A stretch of DNA of 64,000 nt from Knoxdaviesia capensis (lineage: Eukaryota > Ascomycota > Sordariomycetes > Microascales > Gondwanamycetaceae). The stretch spans positions 3,274,144 to 3,338,143 of the forward strand of contig LNGK01000002.1 of assembly GCA_001510575.1 (NCBI GenBank). The letters are read 5' to 3'. The translations under genes were made by a program, and so were the position numbers. Of the stretch, positions 31,950-41,819 are shown piece by piece. The notes beneath the pieces were generated by a model. That model ran no database searches and was not told where the DNA came from. It saw nothing but the letters and a program-made list of their open reading frames with translations. Numbering within the stretch: the stretch's first letter is position 1; the number at the start of each line of letters is the position of its first letter.

Positions 31950-33089
31950 ATGAGAACTCACCTACTCCTCGGCATCTTGGCGGCCTCGACAGCAAACGCA
32001 CAAGTGGTGATATCCGGCGTGGTCGACACTTTCCACTGGCGCGACCCGTTCAACGGCGCCTCCACGCCGCCCGGCTTCGAAGCCACCTGCGAAGCAACCG
32101 CGACATTCAAAGCGACGCAGCACAGCCTGCACGACCTGAAAGAGCCGCCGCCGCGCGGCCTGCTCCCGTGGGACGACGCCATCTTCTTCTTTTTCGGCGG
32201 CCGGCCGTTCCCGGGCAGCTGGGACGGGGTCGACCACCGCGGCCAGGACCGAGACCTGATCAAGATGGACTACACGGACGTGCCGAGCGCGGTCAAGGAG
32301 TGGATCCACGAGCAGAGGGAGGCCAGCTCGGACAACCGGTGGCTGTTCGGCGTGTTCAAGAAGCCCAAGTGGGACGGCGAGCGCATCGAGAAGACCATGC
32401 CGGCGAAGGAGAAGGGCATCGTCGGCGAGGTCAAGGATACGAGCAAGGTGGTGATGTTTGCTGCCGGCGCGTTGTACGAAGTGCTGCCGCTGTTTGTTGC
32501 CAGCAACAGTTCGTGTCCCGGTACGTGTAACAACCACCTGAGGCACCCGCCGTGGTAACACCACTTGCAAACGAGAACAACACGACTGACCCTTCTTTTC
32601 CTTGCGTTTGCAGATGACTTCCTGGACTTGTCGAAGTACAAGGCGTGGGAAGAGGATGGCGCAGTGGTCGCCTGGCCGATCCTCCACACATCACCTGACC
32701 ACGAAACCGGCAGTGTCGACATCGAGTTCACCATCAAGGCGCAGGTCCTCCGCGAGACAGAAGAAGGCAAAGAGGCCCGGCTGAAGAGAGAAAAAGAAGC
32801 GGCCGAAGCTGCGGAGGAGGAACGGAAGAAGGCCGAGGAGCGGGCGGCGGAAGAGGAGCGCATAAAGGCGGCAGAACTGGCGGAAGAGGCCAAGAAGACT
32901 GCCGAAGAGAGTTCTACCGAGTCAGGCAGTGTCGTCACGGAAACATCGACAGATGATTCCAAGCCGGAACAGTCGGAGCAGTCGTCAGTGAACACCGAAG
33001 ATGCTTCAAGTTCGGCGACTGAGGAGGCTCAGACAACGACGGCAAGTGTTGTGAAGTCATCTGGAGTACCTGAAAAGGATGAACTGTGA
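31950..33089 (+). CDS. Putative ER-lumenal protein ending in KDEL (348 aa, two exons)
   Basis: I do not recognise the family. Model: join(31950..32520, 32614..33089), donor GTACGT, acceptor TTGCAG; 1047 nt. An N-terminal signal peptide (MRTHLLLGILAASTANA) directs it to the secretory pathway and the last four residues are K-D-E-L, the classic ER-retrieval signal, so it is probably ER-resident. Residues ~19-215 form a globular part with aromatic motifs (GVVDTFHWRDPFNG, WDDAIFFFFGGRPFPG) and two cysteines, one early (TCEAT) and one in NSSCPDDF, which could form a disulfide; NSS is a possible N-glycosylation site. Residues ~240-300 are a highly charged Glu/Lys/Ala coiled coil (EEERKKAEERAAEEERIKAA). 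A Ser/Thr/Glu-rich linker precedes the KDEL. A role in folding or glycoprotein quality control is inference only. Confidence 0.85.
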
Positions 33090-33864
33090 ATAGTATATAT
33101 AGCAAACGCGATGTCGTCTCAGTTGAAACTAAATATGAGGAGCCCTTTTGTTCCTTGGAAACCCCCCCCTGCGTCTTCTCCCACCTAACTTGACCATCGT
33201 TCGGCAACTTTGGGACGGGTGCATGCATATAAGTGAAAGACACCTAGAATGCCCAGTATGCGGGTTAATGGGCGGCCAAACAGAAATGTTGGGGTCGCAC
33301 GGACAGGCGGATGTCGTTGACACTTGGCCCCGGCATTTCGCAGCGGTGATGATGTCTTCACTCAGGCACAACTTAGCAGCCACTGTCGGTAAGACCATCG
33401 AAAAAGACAGACACAGCCCGAGATCGACGAGAACTGTACCACGTTTCTTGGCGACAGCCCACCTCAGCGATCAGGAGATGGACTTCACAAAAACGAGAGC
33501 CGGCATTCTAGGCCTGACTTGGGATGCTGGGGACTGAAGACACTGAGAATAGAAGAGGGGCGAAACCAAGCCAAATAGCGCTGGATGCCAGAAAAAAAGC
33601 ATGTGAAGTCAGTCCTAGAACATTGCTAGAACCAGCCCGAACAGGCTGGCTGGGGCGCCGCTTCTGATAATCAGTCCCGATCAGATTAGGCCTGTCTCGG
33701 CGGCTATATTTAGGCCTTGGAATGCCCTGCTCCATCACCGGGATCAGTTTTGGTTTCTCTTTTGGGTATCACACGCTTGCTATTTGACATCATAGCCAAC
33801 ACACGAACCACACTTCACTTAGTCTCACCCTCACCCTCACTCACATATACACACGGGCATCACA
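33090..33864. other. Intergenic spacer upstream of the TANGO2 gene
   Basis: No gene supported. A TATA-like TATATTTA is at about 33702 and the leader contains a short CTCACC tandem (33822-33844), just before the TANGO2 start. Confidence 0.5.
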
Positions 33865-35049
33865 ATGTGTATTGTTCTACTCACCACCGCTCACCCGGAC
33901 TATGCGTTGATAGTCATCGACAACCGCGACGAGTTCATCCTCCGGCCAACGAGCCGGCCGCACTGGTGGACACACGAGAACGGCCCGGCCGTGCTCTCGT
34001 CGCGCGACCTCCAGCGGCCCGAAAAGGGCACGTGGCTGGGAATCACCGAGGACGGCGTGTTTGCCGTGCTGACCAATTTCCGACAGGACAGCACCGACGA
34101 TGCCGACCACCCGATCCACGCACCCCGCAGCCGCGGCGCCATGGTGACCGAGTGGCTCGGAAGCAGCCCCGACGAGTCCACCGCCGACACGGTGAAGCGC
34201 ATTGTTGCCGACGGCGTAAACGGCGTTGGCGGCTTTTCGATGGTGGCGGGAAAACTGAAGCTTCGGCAAACTGGCGCCGGCGCTGGCGACGCCAACGGTG
34301 GGGCGGCGGCAAGCGGCAATGCCAAAATACCCGACGCCGCGTCATCGCCGGAAGCCAAAACGACCCGCATATTAGAGCCCATCGCCATCGTGTCCAACCA
34401 ATGCGACCATGTTGACAAAGTCCCGTGGATTGCCGGAGCCCGCGACGGCGTGTACGGGCTCAGCAACAAGGCCTACGGCGACCAGTCCGATCCGTGGCCG
34501 AAACTGCGGGACGGCAAGCAGCTGCTCCGGGACACCATCGATGAGGCGGTGAAAGAGAAGCTCGACGAAGACGCGCTCGTCGAGCGTCTGTTCTCCATTC
34601 TCGACACCGACACTCTGCCCCGCCTGGACAACCTGACGCTGATGGGCTATGTCGCCGAACTGAAGAAATCGATCTTTGTCCCGCTGATCGGCGACCACGA
34701 ACACCGGGCCGCCATGGAAGCGTCGCAGGCCCGCGGCCCCGCCCCATGGGTCGCCGACAACGCCGCGGCCCAAAGGGCCGCCGAAGAAGAACTGCGCAAA
34801 GACGAGCGGCCCGATCCGGTCTCGTCGTCCGGCCCCGCCGCCGACGCCACCAACATCGGCTTCCAGACCGGCATGTACGGCACGCAACGACAGACTGTGA
34901 TTCTTGTCGGCTGGGACGGTCAGGTGACTTTCCACGAGCGGGCCCTGTGGGATGCAAATGGAAACGCGGTTGCTCGCGGGGAAGGAGACGTCACGTATCG
35001 CTTCAAGATCAAGGGATGGGAAGAGGAGTCACGCGAGGAGAGTCGATAG
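33865..35049 (+). CDS. TANGO2/NRDE-family protein (394 aa)
   Basis: Member of the NRDE family, named for the Asn-Arg-Asp-Glu motif, seen here as DNRDEF near residue 20. Human TANGO2 is linked to Golgi organisation, lipid metabolism and heme handling; its biochemical activity is unsettled. The protein begins Met-Cys (MCIVLLTTAHPDYAL). Cys2 is the conserved residue proposed to act like an Ntn-hydrolase nucleophile after Met removal, which supports this start. Other family segments are RPHWWTHENGPAVLSSRDLQ, GTWLGITEDGVFAVLTNFR, RSRGAMVTEWL and VYGLSNKAYG. A low-complexity insertion lies at about residues 135-170 and another near 285-315. The C-terminal FQTGMYGTQRQTVILV and VTFHERALWDANG is typical. 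Uninterrupted frame, length slightly above the animal proteins, as in other fungi. Confidence 0.92.
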   Translation: MCIVLLTTAHPDYALIVIDNRDEFILRPTSRPHWWTHENGPAVLSSRDLQRPEKGTWLGITEDGVFAVLTNFRQDSTDDADHPIHAPRSRGAMVTEWLGSSPDESTADTVKRIVADGVNGVGGFSMVAGKLKLRQTGAGAGDANGGAAASGNAKIPDAASSPEAKTTRILEPIAIVSNQCDHVDKVPWIAGARDGVYGLSNKAYGDQSDPWPKLRDGKQLLRDTIDEAVKEKLDEDALVERLFSILDTDTLPRLDNLTLMGYVAELKKSIFVPLIGDHEHRAAMEASQARGPAPWVADNAAAQRAAEEELRKDERPDPVSSSGPAADATNIGFQTGMYGTQRQTVILVGWDGQVTFHERALWDANGNAVARGEGDVTYRFKIKGWEEESREESR

Positions 35050-36033
35050 ATCAGCCGGCCTTTTGCCCTATCCCCTCCTTCCTCGTGTAACGTTAGATGT
35101 ATACACTTACTCTCTCGTCAATCACCGGTACTCGGCTGTTGCCTAGAGCTAACGAATATACAAGTTTTTTGCTGAGAACTGTCTGAGTAGGTGAAGAGTT
35201 CCTTGGTATTCCACTAACAGCCACATGTCGGTGTTGCTCGTGCTTGCCTTGCACCGAAAGAAACTCGATATCATAACGTCACATCCCCCCGGGCACTTTC
35301 CCCACTGTCTCCTTCCCATGCAATAATCGGGGCCGGTTTACCTCCGAGATTCAGCAAGTATCATCCCGGAGCCGGAGCCGGGTGCTCCCTCTCCTTCTCT
35401 ACCTCTCCTCCCAACAAAGGCTGAGAAGCAGCACATCTCCAAGGAAGAGCAGAAGCATAGAGCTCAAGGCAACTCTTTATTCCAGCATTCATTCTCTCAG
35501 CTTTGAAAGGAACATAAAAATGGTACCACTAACACACAAAACCTCCTTCCCAGACTTCTTTGACTCATGGCAAACATCAGGAAAGTGCAGAGTCATCACT
35601 TACACATTCGCACCTTCCCTAACTTTATTTTTCAGTCTCTTTACTGATTGCTGAGTGTATCGCTCTTGATGTATGACATATACGACCTTGGAAGGGTTTA
35701 TATATAAGAATCTTCTTGTTCTCTTTGCTTTCTGCTTTCTTCGTCTTTGTTTTCTTTCCTCCTTTCAACTCTCTCTCTATCTACTGCCCACTTCCCTCAA
35801 ATTCAACTAGTCTTCTAACTTCTTAAGAAATTATCATTGTCATCCTGCATTTATTATCTGCGTTATCCTTTTCAATAGTACTGTCACCTACAGTTTCATT
35901 CTCTTTTGTTATTCTGTATAGTCTTCCTTTTTTTTTCGATTTCCTGTGGTGATACTGCCACTTCTAGGAGCTGTGGACATCCAGGCTTATCCTAGTAACC
36001 ATCTTAGACTTCACTGCAAATCAATACCCAACC
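35050..36033. other. Intergenic region and 5' leader of the PP1-motif gene
   Basis: No gene supported. Downstream of the TATA element at 35701 the DNA is strongly T/C-rich to about 35.95 kb, consistent with a leader of some 300 bases. Confidence 0.55.
35701..35708 (+). promoter_or_regulatory. TATA box candidate
   Basis: TATATAAG about 325 bases upstream of the start at 36034, followed by a long pyrimidine tract typical of fungal transcription start regions. Confidence 0.45.
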
Positions 36034-37706
36034 ATGCCTGAGACTTCAACCATCGCTCAATCTCCTACTCCCACTCCTCCTCCTCCTCCCCCGAATACTC
36101 CTGTTCAGGGCTCGAACATCTCTGTCGAGCAGCGGGCTGCTCCTCCCAACGACGACCGACGCTCTCGTGCATACTACGATCTCCTGGCCGCCTATGCTCT
36201 TCTCGGCCGACTTAGAAACGTGATATCAGAAACTGTCGGTGCCAGCTTGCACGTCACTCTCTCAACCAGTCGCCGGTCGATTGAAACTATTGGCTCGGCC
36301 TCAAGTTCCGTGATCGTGAACAATATCCAAGCCGTCACCAAGCTGACTCGTCTCTGGGCAGCGTGCTTGTCATCGCTGAGTACTCCCATCATTGGTGCTC
36401 TAAGCACCATCTTCCTCCGTCTCCTCGTCACCAGCCTTGAGTCTGCCCGAGTCCGAGTCAGTTCTGCACCCCGCCCCATCAGCTCCACGGCCGGCATTCT
36501 CCTTGACGTGACTCTAGAACTAGCTGAAGGTTCACTGCGTGGCGAACATCGCGACATCATTGTCGAAACTGCTCCAATATGTCCTGTTCGCGTGAGCTCC
36601 CTGCGAAACCAAATCCCTCTGCCCATCCCCAGCTCCCGCGGCACTCGGAGCGCCAAGCCACAAGAAGCGAAAGCCGATGTGCCCCCAGCCGATGTCGATC
36701 CCGTCCAGTGGAAGCAGTTCCAGGATCTTCTCAACGAGCAATGCGGAAAGAAGGTGGCAGTCGAGTCTCCCGAGCTGATGCACATCTGGGAATCCCGGTC
36801 CAGCGGCTCCCGCAACGCTCACGGCAAGCACCACAACCGCACCTAGTCCCACCTTCTCGTATCTCCGGTCCAGCTTCTCCCAAGCTATCGCCACCTCCGG
36901 TTCCGCAACACTCAAACCAGCATGGCAGAGCCGTTCCCCGGCCTGTTCTGTTGGCCGTTTCCCATGTTGCTCCCCGGTCCATATGCCTCCCCCCTCTCCC
37001 AGGGTCTTCAACTGTCAACCTTCGCACAAATCTTCCGGCTGCGGTGCATGACTTGGGGTTCTACATTGACGTCTGTCCAATATACCAGGCTCAGGAGTAT
37101 GGGTATTGGACAGGCCGGTACGTGACATTGAAAGACAAGCTGCTTCAGCAACTGCTTCGCAATGATGTCCTGCCAGTGGCCCTTGCGGAAACTTCGAAGA
37201 AGCACGTTGTCAAGCCCGAGAAGGAAGCTGAGCAAGGCTCAAGATTGCCGCGTGCCGATCATCGACGTTCATCCCTGGCAATGCGAACTGTGGCCACTGT
37301 CACTAGCGAACGACAGAGAGATGACCGCATTCTCTCCGCGATGCAGGCGCTGTGTGTCACTCCAGAGGCTCGAAGCAGCTTCTTCCAGTGGCAAGCGGCA
37401 TTTTTTCAACACACGCGCCATGGCAATAGTGGTGGTGGTGGTGGTGAGGGCCAACAAACCAAGGCACCGGTGGTCAAATCCGACGCCTCTCATCATGCAA
37501 CGCAGACGTCTCGGGCTCGACATGAACAGAAACCTGTTGTCTCCACCACTGCAGCAGTACCCTCCAAAAAGGGTCCATCACTAACCAACCGGCAGCTAGG
37601 GAAATTGCCCAACGCGGCACCAAGAGGATCGGGGACACCGGGACAAAAGCGGACGCTGAAAAAGAAAGTGAGATTTGCGCTGGACAGTCAGGGGGGAAAG
37701 ACGTAG
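36034..37706 (+). CDS. Unknown protein with C-terminal PP1-docking-like motif (540 aa if spliced)
   Basis: Two open frames overlap: 36034-36846 and a second frame continuing to 37706. They join through a predicted 50-nt intron (36754-36803, GTGGCA..CCGGTCCAG, branch-point-like CTGAT), giving join(36034..36753, 36804..37706), 1623 nt. The donor is weak, so two alternatives stand: a 270-residue protein ending at 36846, or a frameshift. N-terminal half: Pro-rich start, then DDRRSRAYYDLLAAYALLGRL and amphipathic or helical segments, reminiscent of lipid-droplet or membrane-associated proteins but not assignable. Second half: LPAAVHDLGFYIDVCPIYQA, a Gly run (HGNSGGGGG), and near the C-terminus LKKKVRFALDS, which fits the RVxF consensus for binding protein phosphatase 1. 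Family unknown to me. Confidence 0.6.
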
Positions 37707-38046
37707 AGGATTGCTGGATTTGCTTTTCTTTCCAGTACAGTTTTGCCTGTCAGCTGAGTTAGAATGGTTTTGCACTCTGGCTTCAACAGGATGGAATGAA
37801 TCTGGGCTATGGAGTTTTGCTATCTTCTTTCGTCTTATGATCGTTTCCTTGCCCCGGTGCTTCATTCACCTACGTTTTCAACTAGATTAGACTGATACAA
37901 GAGCGTATTGCTAATTAATATGATACCCAATCTCAAGCTTTGAGATTTCATACACCATTCTCCGAGTTTTGGAATTCTAAGTTCTTCCCTTTTCAACGGG
38001 ATTCCCCCTTCCCCCAAAATGATAATTACCACCATGGACTGACTAC
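37707..38046. other. Convergent spacer
   Basis: About 340 bases between the stop codons of two convergent genes. It is AT-rich with no further feature seen. Confidence 0.6.
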
Positions 38047-39613
38047 CTACTTCAGGAGATGGGATTCAAAGTCGACACCAGTTTCTGGTCGCTTCCAGTG
38101 AACCTTGACAGATTCCCAACTTTCCTCATTGTATCCTGCTTGGACCTTCTGGCACGTCCGCAGACCCCATTCGGTGACACCAAGCATCAAGCAAGTCTCA
38201 AACATGAAAGCACAACCACCACCACCAACCAGAACCGGCTTGAGATCTGCAGCCCGGGCGCCCTCGTAGCTCGCAGCATCCGGGCCGTGTCCGGACATGG
38301 TGTTATGCAACGACGCACCGCCGGGGACAAAGCCGCCTTTGCCAGCACGTTTGGCATCGTACTCGCCGGCAATCAAGCCCATGAACTCACTCATGGTGTT
38401 GCGGTGGTACCACGGCGGGCGGAAGGTGTTCTCGGCAACGAGCCAGCGCGGGGGGAAGATGACAAAGTCGGCGGTGGCGGTGCCGGGCACGCCGGACGGG
38501 GCGGACAGCACGGTGAAGATGCTGGGGTCGGGGTGGTCGAACGAGATGGAGCCGATGGTGTTGAAGCGGCCGAGGTCGTACTTGTACGGGTAGTACGTGC
38601 CGTGCCAGCCGACCACGTCCCACGGCGAGTGGCGCTGGGCGGTGCGGAACAGCGCGTTGTTGAACTTGACGGTCACGGTGAAGGCGGCGGCGGCGGCCGG
38701 GTCGGACGCGGTGGCGCCCAGCCCGGCGTCGTCGAAGCAGGCGACCGGGGCGAGGAAGTCCCGCGCGTTCGCGAGCCCGTTGGACCCGAGCGGGCCGAGC
38801 TCCGGCAGCGCAAAGTGGCCCTGGTACAGCTCGAGCGCGTAGCCGCGCGCACGCCCCGCCGGCAGGGCGACGCGGAACTTGACGCCGCGCGGCACCACGG
38901 CGATCTCCATCGGGCGCACCAGCAGCCAGCCCATCTCGGTGCGGATGTCCAGCACGCCGTCCTGGGCGACAATCAGCAGGTCGCCGTCGGCCGAGGCGAA
39001 CGCCGAGTCGGCCGCCATGCTCTGGCCGGCCGCGTACACGTAGATGCCCAGCCCGTGCTTCAGCGTCGGGTCGCCCGCGCCCGCCACCAGCCGCAGGCCC
39101 GCGACGAAGTCGCGCTGCGCGGTGCTGTCGTGGTCGAACGGGTCCCAGCGCAGCTGGTTCGGGATGTAGTGCAGGCCGGACGCCACATTGAAGGCGTCGG
39201 CGGCGCCGTCGTCATCTGCGGGGTCGGTAGGCCGCGGGACGGCGGCTGCGGGGGCGAAGGGCGGGTGGGCGCAGCTCGGCAGGATGCGGTACATCCATGT
39301 TTGTTTGTTGTAAGCGCGCGGCGCCGTGAAGGCCGTGCCGGAGAGCTTCTCGGCGTACAGGCCGTGCGCCGGCTGTTGGGGCGAGTTCTGGCCGACAGGG
39401 AGCGTGCCTGGTACCGCTTCGGTTCTGGAGTGGGAGCGCATCATGGAGGTCCGGTGATTAGTTTCTCGCACCCCTCTCTTCCCCTGGATTCATACCCCGG
39501 CGAATCTGAGGAACCGGCGGGAGGTTGAAGGACGGCGCAACTTACGTGTGGTACGAGTCGAAGCCGACCTGGTAGCGGTACTTCTCGGGGAAGTCGAATT
39601 TTGTCTCAGGCAT
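38047..39613 (-). CDS. hmgA: Homogentisate 1,2-dioxygenase (481 aa, two exons)
   Basis: Fe(II) enzyme of phenylalanine/tyrosine catabolism, opening homogentisate to maleylacetoacetate. Model: complement(join(38047..39424, 39546..39613)), intron with GTAAGT donor and CTAAT branch point; 1446 nt. The protein begins MPETKFDFPEKYRYQVGFDS and shows the family pattern throughout: GTLPVGQNSPQQPAHGLYAEKLSGTAFTAPR, NKQTWMYRILPS, QDGVLDIRTEMGWLLVRPMEI, ELYQGHFALPELGPLGSNGL and VVGWHGTYYPYKYDL (runs broken here for brevity of motif). The metal ligands are in PPWYHRNTMSEFMGLI (His and Glu, ~res 360) and HNTMSGHGPD (His, ~400). All active-site residues are present. In Aspergillus nidulans hmgA lies beside fahA and maiA; neither is recognisable in this window. 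Confidence 0.95.
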
Positions 39614-41034
39614 GGTGAAGCTGGAATCGAATCGGCGGGGAAGCTTCGGGGGTGTATGAAATACTGGACGGTTGAGTGTTGATCTAGTACAAGAGGGAGA
39701 GTTCAACTCAAGAACAAATGAATTTCAATCAGATAAAATACACCGAGTAAGAAAAAAAAGAGAGAAAAAAAACAGGAACATGGAGGTATTTCCCCAGTTT
39801 CCCTCCCAAGCCCGCAGAAATCTTCCCGCCTCCTCCCCCAATCGCGCACGCGGCCTTGATTCCGTTTCGTCAAACCAGCTGGTGTTGCTTCAAAAGGGAA
39901 GCGCGGGTGAGACACAACAAGAGCACAGCGAAAACCTGGCCGATTGTAGCCGAAGCCGCGAAAAAAAGAAATGCGGGGAGAGACCAAGCCGAGTGTAAGT
40001 GGATTTTTGGGGGCCTTGGGGGCTTCGAGGCTTAAGCCGAACAAACAACACAAGATGCTACAGGAGAAACTTCACTTACCTCTAATATGTAGAAGTTGAA
40101 ACATCCATAGAAAGTCCAATCTTAGAGTATCCGGGGTAATTTATCTCCATTTAAAAGCGTGCCTGGAGAGACAATCGTCTCCAAATATCAAAATCGTGGA
40201 ATGCGTCCGTCCCCTCGTTACCCGAGGTGCAAACTACACTAACAGACCCGCAGCCAAATGCAGCACAAGCATGTTAAGCCCCGCCATTGACCATCGTGTA
40301 AGTCAAGCCTCCCGACACACCACTCCACACATAAGAGCCACAGATTTCACACGAAACAGCAGAAAAGAAAGAGTCATCCACGTCCGTATATTGCTTCAAC
40401 GAGAGATAGTGAAAGATCACATCTCCAGATAATGATAGAAAGGAGCAGCACCCAGAAGGTTCCTCGTCCGAAACACCACAGAGGTTGCCACAATAGGTAA
40501 AAGCTGGGGAAAGGAAATGACAGAATCGAAGTGAACAAGACAAGCAAAAGACAGTGAAGACAGAAGATAGAAAATAATTGGTAGAGCATGAAAACCAGAG
40601 AAATAGAAATAAATGGGAAGCTCAACCCAGGTCCTAAACCCGATGACCACGGAAAACAAGCGAAAAGCGCAGAAGAAGAAAAGAACTCCATAAGGAAGAA
40701 ACTCCTTTCCAGGTCATAAATCCTTTGCCCTGGTGATATCCCATCCATGCCAATCATAAAAAGAAGCGCGCGCGCGGGAGAGAGAGAGAAAAAAACAGGA
40801 GATAAGGCTTCCCAGCCAGAACAAAAAGGGTAAGGGTGGGGGCAGAGCCGAATCCGTCTTTTTTTACCATATTTCCCTTGGCTGATATTTCGTCAAAACG
40901 TAACCCAGAGCGCCGGAAAATTAGAATGAAGAAGTATTACAATTGCTTGGTGGTAGGTGATACACGAGGGGTGGAAGCTGAGGTGGTGGAGAAGGAAAAA
41001 GTTGTCGTTGGGACTGTTGTTCACGAGTCATTCA
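39614..41034. other. Intergenic region between hmgA and the small fungal protein
   Basis: No gene supported. Holds the hmgA promoter and leader (minus strand) and the 3' region of the next minus-strand gene. Low-complexity DNA at 40763-40796 reads (GC)n followed by (GA)n and poly-A. Confidence 0.55.
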
Positions 41035-41819
41035 TTACTCGCTCTTCTTCGCCTTCTTCTTTCCGCCGGTGGAAGCGGGTATACCGGCGTCCTTGCGGAG
41101 GTGCACGACCAACCGTGTCCACGACTCCTCCTTGTCCCACTCGAAGCCAGCGAGGAAGGGTTTCTCGAGTTCGTCATCGGGCTGGAGAGAGAGAAAGGGG
41201 TTAGTGATGTTCCAAATGTATGTAAGAAAGGTGCAAAACAGAAGCAAACAGCCACAACAGACACATACCCTCTTCTTGAATGCCTTGTGGATTGCGTCCA
41301 TGGCGTCCTTGATGGTGACACCCTTCATGTTTCTTGCTGTCAACTCCATTCCCAATGGGAAGTGTAGGTCGATCTTCTTGACGGGAGGGGTGGTGAGGTA
41401 TTTCTTTAGAATGGCAGCATCCTCAATGGATGCTGGAGAGGTGTTGATCTTCCTATATCATGGGAGAAGACGTTAGAATCTGCTGGACTCAGATCAAGCT
41501 TTAGATGAGATGCAGAAGTAGGACGTACCAGCCAGTCTTCTGGGTTTCTATTGGTAGGGTGATCTCAACGCCTTCCTTCTCTGTAGAGAAGACAAAACAG
41601 AAATTGTTAGCAAGCCGCTTAATGTCAATGGGGGCGTACCATATACAAGCTCAAGTACATACCGAGATCATGGATGTTCATGACGCCTGGAGCGCTGGAG
41701 CTTTGTCTCCGGTGCTTGTTCTCCTTCACTGGTGATGTGGGCGCATCCTTGACATGTTCATGTTCGTGGATGTCGACACCTCCGACACCTGAGTCGACCT
41801 TTGTCAATGGGGCAGACAT
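41035..41819 (-). CDS. Small conserved fungal protein, DUF6699-like (179 aa, four exons)
   Basis: Model: complement(join(41035..41181, 41269..41452, 41529..41580, 41663..41819)), all introns GT..AG; 540 nt exactly. The N-terminal ~50 residues are hydrophilic and likely disordered (SGVGGVDIHEHEHVKDAPTS). The C-terminal part is a small alpha/beta unit: KEGVEITLPIETQKTGWKIN, IDLHFPLGMELTARNMKGVT, IKDAMDAIHKAFKKR, FLAGFEWDKEESWTRLVVHL and a basic tail GGKKKAKKSE, which may be a nuclear or nucleic-acid-binding patch. The helix-strand core resembles the DUF6699 family of fungal proteins as I remember it; this assignment is tentative. No catalytic residues can be named. Long upstream gene-free DNA precedes it. 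Confidence 0.82.

Noticed and set aside
38059..39528. 489-codon frame antisense to homogentisate dioxygenase
   Set aside because: Shadow of a GC-rich coding region; no start context or motif, and the opposite strand is a complete known enzyme.
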